This document shows, one piece after another, positions 61,058 to 64,000 of a DNA stretch of 64,000 nucleotides. The stretch lies in contig JAFARE010000015.1 of NCBI GenBank assembly GCA_019245575.1, forward strand, positions 1 to 64,000. Reading direction: 5' to 3'. Source of the stretch: Candidatus Dormiibacterota bacterium. GTDB taxonomy: Bacteria > Chloroflexota > Dormibacteria > Aeolococcales > Aeolococcaceae. The position numbers were made by a program, and so were the translations under genes. The stretch's first letter is position 1; each line of letters opens with the position of its first letter. The notes beneath the pieces are model-generated. The model had not been told where the DNA came from, ran no database searches, and saw nothing but the letters and a program-made list of their open reading frames with translations.

Positions 61058-61620
61058 ACGCGTTCAGCCTCGACCGTTTCCTTGACGAGTGCCGCGTCGC
61101 CGTGCGCGACGCGCAGCCGAGCCTCGCGGTGAAGGAGCTGCTCGAGCGCACGATGTCGACCGATCACGAGGTGGTGACCGCGCTCGGGGCGCCCTCGACC
61201 GCGGACGTCACAGTGCTGCACGCCGACCCGGAGTTCACCGTGCTCAACGCGGTGTGGGCGCCGTGCATGAGCCTGTTCCCGCACGACCACACGATGACGG
61301 CCGTCGTCGGCATCTACGGCGGGCAGGAGGACAACACGTTCTGGCGCCGCACCGAACCCGGCCTCACGCAAGCCGGCGGCAGGGAGATCCGTCACCGCGA
61401 GGTGGTGATCCTCGGCCCGGACATCATTCACAGCGTGTCCAATCCAAAGCAGATGTACACGGCAGGTTTGCACGTCTACCTGGGCGACTACCTCAATGCG
61501 AAGCGCAGCGAGTGGGATCCGAGCACCTTCGAGGAGCGGCCGTCCAGCATCGAGTCCAGCCGCCGGGTGTTCGCTGCGGCAGATGCCGCGTGGAAGGAGA
61601 GCCACCAGCCCGCGAGGTGA
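61054..61620 (+). CDS. Cupin-fold metalloprotein, cysteine-dioxygenase-like (COG5553)
   Basis: A 188-residue predicted metal-dependent enzyme. The cupin metal site is APCMSLFPHDHTMTAVVGIYGG (His residues) with VVILGPDIIHSVSNPKQ as the second part. The family resembles cysteine dioxygenase-like thiol oxidases, but the substrate is not known. GTG at 61054 in a GTGA overlap with the membrane protein. Confidence 0.77.
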   Translation: MNAFSLDRFLDECRVAVRDAQPSLAVKELLERTMSTDHEVVTALGAPSTADVTVLHADPEFTVLNAVWAPCMSLFPHDHTMTAVVGIYGGQEDNTFWRRTEPGLTQAGGREIRHREVVILGPDIIHSVSNPKQMYTAGLHVYLGDYLNAKRSEWDPSTFEERPSSIESSRRVFAAADAAWKESHQPAR

Positions 61621-61623
61621 TCC

Positions 61624-61642
61624 GCGGTTGATAGCGAACCGC
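61624..61642. terminator. Inverted repeat between two convergent genes
   Basis: GCGGTT (61624-61629), 7-base loop, AACCGC (61637-61642), in the 42-base gap between the cupin-like gene and dnaK, which converge here. No T-run, but the position fits a bidirectional terminator. Confidence 0.45.
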
Positions 61643-61662
61643 AGGGCGGCCTGCGAGTGAGC

Positions 61663-63576
61663 TCAGACCTCCTTGAACTCGGCGTCGACCACGTCATCAC
61701 CCGCACCTGCGCCCGCACCCGGCTGCTGCGGCTGGCCGTTTTGGCCTGAGCCGTCAGCCGCCTCGGGCTGGCCCGGCTGAGTCTGCGAGTACACGGACTC
61801 GCCGATCTTCTGGATCGACGCCGCGAGGTCGTCGTGGGCCTTCTGGATCGCATCGCTGTCGTTACTGCCAATGGCGTCACGAACTGCCTTGACCTTGCCC
61901 TCGATGTCGCTGCGCACGTCCGCCGGCACCTTGTCACCGGCGTCGGTGAGCGCCTTCTCCGCCTGGTACGCGAGATGGTCCGCCCGGTTGCGCAGCTCCA
62001 CCGTCTCCGCGCGCTTGCGGTCCTCGTCGGCGTTCGACTCGGCCTCCTTCACCATGCGCTCCACCTCGTCCTTGTTCAGCGTGGTGGACCCGGTGATGGT
62101 GACCCGGTTCTCCTTGCTGGTGCCGCGGTCCTTCGCGGTGACGTTGAGGATGCCATTGGCGTCGATGTCGAAGGTGACCTCGATCTGGGGCATGCCGCGC
62201 GGCGCGGGGGGAATGCCGTCGAGCGTGAACGTGCCGAGGATGCGGTTGTCGCGCGCCATCGGCCGCTCGCCCTGCAGCACAACGATCTCCACCGACGGCT
62301 GGCTGTCCGACGCCGTGGAGAAGACCTGCGTCTTCGCCGTGGGGATGGTCGTGTTGCGCTCGATCAGCTTCGTGTTGACCTCGCCCTCGGTCATGATGCC
62401 GAGCGACAGCGGGGTCACGTCGAGCAGCAGCACGTCCTTGACGTCGCCCTTGAGCACGCCGGCCTGGATCGCCGCGCCGATGGCCACGACCTCGTCCGGG
62501 TTGACGCCGCGGTGCGGGTCCTTGCCGGTCAATTCCTTGACCAGCGCCTGGATCACCGGCATGCGCGTGGACCCGCCGACGAGGATCACCTCGTCGAGAT
62601 CCTTGGCGCTGAGGTTGGCGTCACGCAGCGCGGACTCGAAGGGTCCGCGGCAGCGGGTGGTCAGGTCCTCGGTGAGCTGCTCGAACTTGCTGCGCGTCAG
62701 CGTGATCGCGAGGTGCTTGGGCCCCGACGCATCCGCCGTGATGAACGGCAGGTTCACCTCGGTCTCCTGGCGCTGCGACAGCTCGATCTTCGCCTTCTCC
62801 GCAGCCTCGGTGAGACGCTGCAGCGCCTGGCGGTCGGAGCGCAGGTCGATGCCCTGGTCGCGCTTGAACTCGTCGGCGAGCCAGTCCACCACGCGACGGT
62901 CGTAGTCGTCACCGCCGAGGTGGGTGTCGCCGTTGGTGGACTTGACCTCGAAAACGCCTTCTCCCACCTCGAGGATCGACACGTCAAACGTGCCACCACC
63001 GAGGTCGAAGACGAGGATCTTCTCGTTCTCCTTCTTGTCGAGTCCGTACGCGAGCGACGCGGCCGTGGGCTCGTTGATGATGCGCAGCACGTTGAGCCCC
63101 GCGATCTGACCCGCGTTCTTCGTCGCCTGCCGCTGCGCGTCGTTGAAGTACGCGGGGACCGTGATCACCGCTTCGGTGACCTTCTCGCCCAGGTACGCCT
63201 CGGCGTCGGTCTTCAGCTTCTGCAGGATCATCGCGGAGATCTGCTCCGGCGTGTACTGCTGGCCCCCGGCCTCCACCTCGGCGCGGCCGTCCTTGCCGGC
63301 CACCACCTTGTAGGGAACCTGCTTGATCTCGTTCTGCACCTCGCTGAGCTGGCGGCCCATGAAGCGCTTGATGGAATAGACGGTGTTCTCGGGGTTGACC
63401 GCCGCCTGACGGCGCGCCAGCTGGCCCACGAGGCGCTCACCGATGCGCGTGAACGCGACCACCGACGGCGTGGTGCGACCACCCTCGGCGTTGGCGATGA
63501 CGGTGGGCTCGCCGCCCTCCATCACAGCGACCACGCTGTTCGTGGTGCCGAGGTCGATGCCGACGGTTTTGGCCAT
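61663..63576 (-). CDS. dnaK: Chaperone DnaK (Hsp70)
   Basis: A 637-residue Hsp70. The ATPase domain has the phosphate loops [10 protein letters not shown] and [14 protein letters not shown], and the adenosine-binding VGGSTRMP. The substrate-binding domain starts around residue 385 with [12 protein letters not shown], and the C-terminal lid is rich in Gln and Gly with a [10 protein letters not shown] end typical of DnaK. It folds new and stressed proteins with DnaJ and GrpE, which are not next to it here. ATG at 63576 preceded by AGGAGAG. It ends convergently with the cupin-like gene. Confidence 0.97.
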   Translation of the reverse strand: MAKTVGIDLGTTNSVVAVMEGGEPTVIANAEGGRTTPSVVAFTRIGERLVGQLARRQAAVNPENTVYSIKRFMGRQLSEVQNEIKQVPYKVVAGKDGRAEVEAGGQQYTPEQISAMILQKLKTDAEAYLGEKVTEAVITVPAYFNDAQRQATKNAGQIAGLNVLRIINEPTAASLAYGLDKKENEKILVFDLGGGTFDVSILEVGEGVFEVKSTNGDTHLGGDDYDRRVVDWLADEFKRDQGIDLRSDRQALQRLTEAAEKAKIELSQRQETEVNLPFITADASGPKHLAITLTRSKFEQLTEDLTTRCRGPFESALRDANLSAKDLDEVILVGGSTRMPVIQALVKELTGKDPHRGVNPDEVVAIGAAIQAGVLKGDVKDVLLLDVTPLSLGIMTEGEVNTKLIERNTTIPTAKTQVFSTASDSQPSVEIVVLQGERPMARDNRILGTFTLDGIPPAPRGMPQIEVTFDIDANGILNVTAKDRGTSKENRVTITGSTTLNKDEVERMVKEAESNADEDRKRAETVELRNRADHLAYQAEKALTDAGDKVPADVRSDIEGKVKAVRDAIGSNDSDAIQKAHDDLAASIQKIGESVYSQTQPGQPEAADGSGQNGQPQQPGAGAGAGDDVVDAEFKEV

Positions 63577-63605
63577 GATGCTCTCCTGGTTTCAGATGTG
63601 ATGTG

Positions 63606-63627
63606 GCGCGCCACCGCTTCGGCGCGC
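63606..63627. promoter_or_regulatory. Inverted repeat GCGCGCC-N8-GGCGCGC in the dnaK upstream region
   Basis: GCGCGCC (63606-63612), 8-base spacer, GGCGCGC (63621-63627), lying 30-50 bases before the dnaK start, with a further GGCGCGC at 63648. It is not a CIRCE or HAIR sequence. It could be an operator or an mRNA structure in the dnaK leader. Confidence 0.35.
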
Positions 63628-63681
63628 ATCCAAGAAATACCGTGTCCGGCGCGCAATCTAAACGTCTCGAGAGCCGCCTGC

Positions 63682-63687
63682 TAGGCT
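63682..63687 (+). promoter_or_regulatory. TAGGCT -10 box of the gene at 63695
   Basis: TGC-TAGGCT (extended -10) ends 7 bases before the ATG at 63695, as at the lhr gene. Confidence 0.5.
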
Positions 63688-63694
63688 CGCACAG

Positions 63695-64000
63695 ATGGCC
63701 ATGAGCGGCGCCCCCCGGGACATGGCCGGCCAGCTGCACGAGCTGCGCGTCCGCGCCGACGAGGACTTCATCAACCCGATGACGGACCGCCCCGCCGGCC
63801 GCCACCAGCTCGACCTGCCGGAGCTCGGACTGCGCGTGAGCCTGACCCGGTCCCGCTACCCGAACCGCCCGGACGGCGTCGACCAGTACGCGCTCACCGT
63901 GTCGCGGCCTTCGCTGGACAAACCGCCCGCCGAGACGGAGGTGCGGATCCTGCTCAGCACCGCGTTCGGCGATGCCGCCGCCGAAGCGGTGGAGCGGCCC
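63695..64000 (+). CDS. Uncharacterised protein, 5' part (runs off the window)
   Basis: The first 102 codons of an unrecognised gene. The visible part is soluble and charged, with MAGQLHELRVRADEDFINPMTDR and LGLRVSLTRSRYPNRPDGVDQ; no motif is recognised. ATG at 63695 follows a TAGGCT box. It is divergent from dnaK, with 118 bases between the starts. Confidence 0.6.
   Translation, partial: MAMSGAPRDMAGQLHELRVRADEDFINPMTDRPAGRHQLDLPELGLRVSLTRSRYPNRPDGVDQYALTVSRPSLDKPPAETEVRILLSTAFGDAAAEAVERP

Noticed and set aside
1-64000. CRISPR arrays, insertion sequences, integrases, prophage or rRNA
   Set aside because: I looked for regular direct repeats, transposase-like proteins and rRNA signatures and saw none.

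Overview
This 64 kb window comes from a very GC-rich (roughly 70% by eye) bacterial chromosome. Genes are densely packed, with many ATGA or GTGA stop/start overlaps and frequent GTG or TTG starts. Housekeeping genes such as ileS, priA, def, fmt, smpB, ssrA and dnaK show that it is chromosomal. I saw no insertion sequence, integrase, phage gene, plasmid gene, CRISPR array, rRNA or ordinary tRNA. The tmRNA tag (ANDAPVALAA), the actinobacterial-looking rhodanese and DUF3052 proteins, and a set of apparently leaderless genes suggest a high-GC Terrabacteria lineage (Actinomycetota, Chloroflexota or Dormibacterota-like). The lineage is an inference and I cannot pin it down.

Region 1 (1-9169, + strand) is a tight housekeeping run: ileS (5' end missing), lspA, an RluA-family pseudouridine synthase, gmk, coaC and coaB as two separate overlapping genes, priA, def, fmt and smpB. 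Region 2 (9180-12733) holds hflX and a DUF3052 protein on the - strand, ssrA (tmRNA), and a divergent AraC regulator/YciI-like pair.

Region 3 (12811-44006, + strand) is the main feature: a locus for a sulfated exopolysaccharide. It opens with an OmpR-type response regulator whose phospho-acceptor Asp is replaced by Glu, then a NusG/RfaH/LoaP-type specialised antiterminator. Next comes a 100-base leader containing a long multi-part RNA hairpin, and then 27 same-strand genes over 29.6 kb with gaps of at most 39 bases. The genes are two heptose-type enzymes (SIS isomerase and GHMP kinase), two polyprenyl-phosphate glycosyl-1-phosphate transferase homologues (one apparently without its catalytic dyad), three NAD-dependent epimerases, a Wzz-like co-polymerase, a Wzy-like polymerase, an RmlC-like epimerase, a COG4091-like oxidoreductase, five glycosyltransferases, GalU and two Wzx-type flippases. 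There are also two CelD-like acyltransferases, an exported PQQ-type beta-propeller, three PAPS-dependent sulfotransferases and a fused APS kinase-ATP sulfurylase that makes PAPS. A small GNAT acetyltransferase closes the run. Sulfotransferase, flippase and CelD genes each occur as paralogous pairs, so part of the locus looks duplicated.

Region 4 (44015-64000) is mixed core and accessory material: a COG4315 lipoprotein, a tandem rhodanese, an unknown protein coupled to an Nramp-like transporter, a DUF3147 protein next to a DUF3147-CinA fusion, and an AlkB-like dioxygenase. It continues with an MFS exporter, a DedA protein, a 52-residue small protein with a near-perfect Shine-Dalgarno, a GT87-like membrane glycosyltransferase, a large Lhr-type helicase, a YdeI-like protein, a hybrid-free sensor histidine kinase, two small genes, dnaK, and the start of an unknown gene that runs off the window. 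Several genes here begin 6-9 bases after a TANNNT box, which suggests leaderless transcription.
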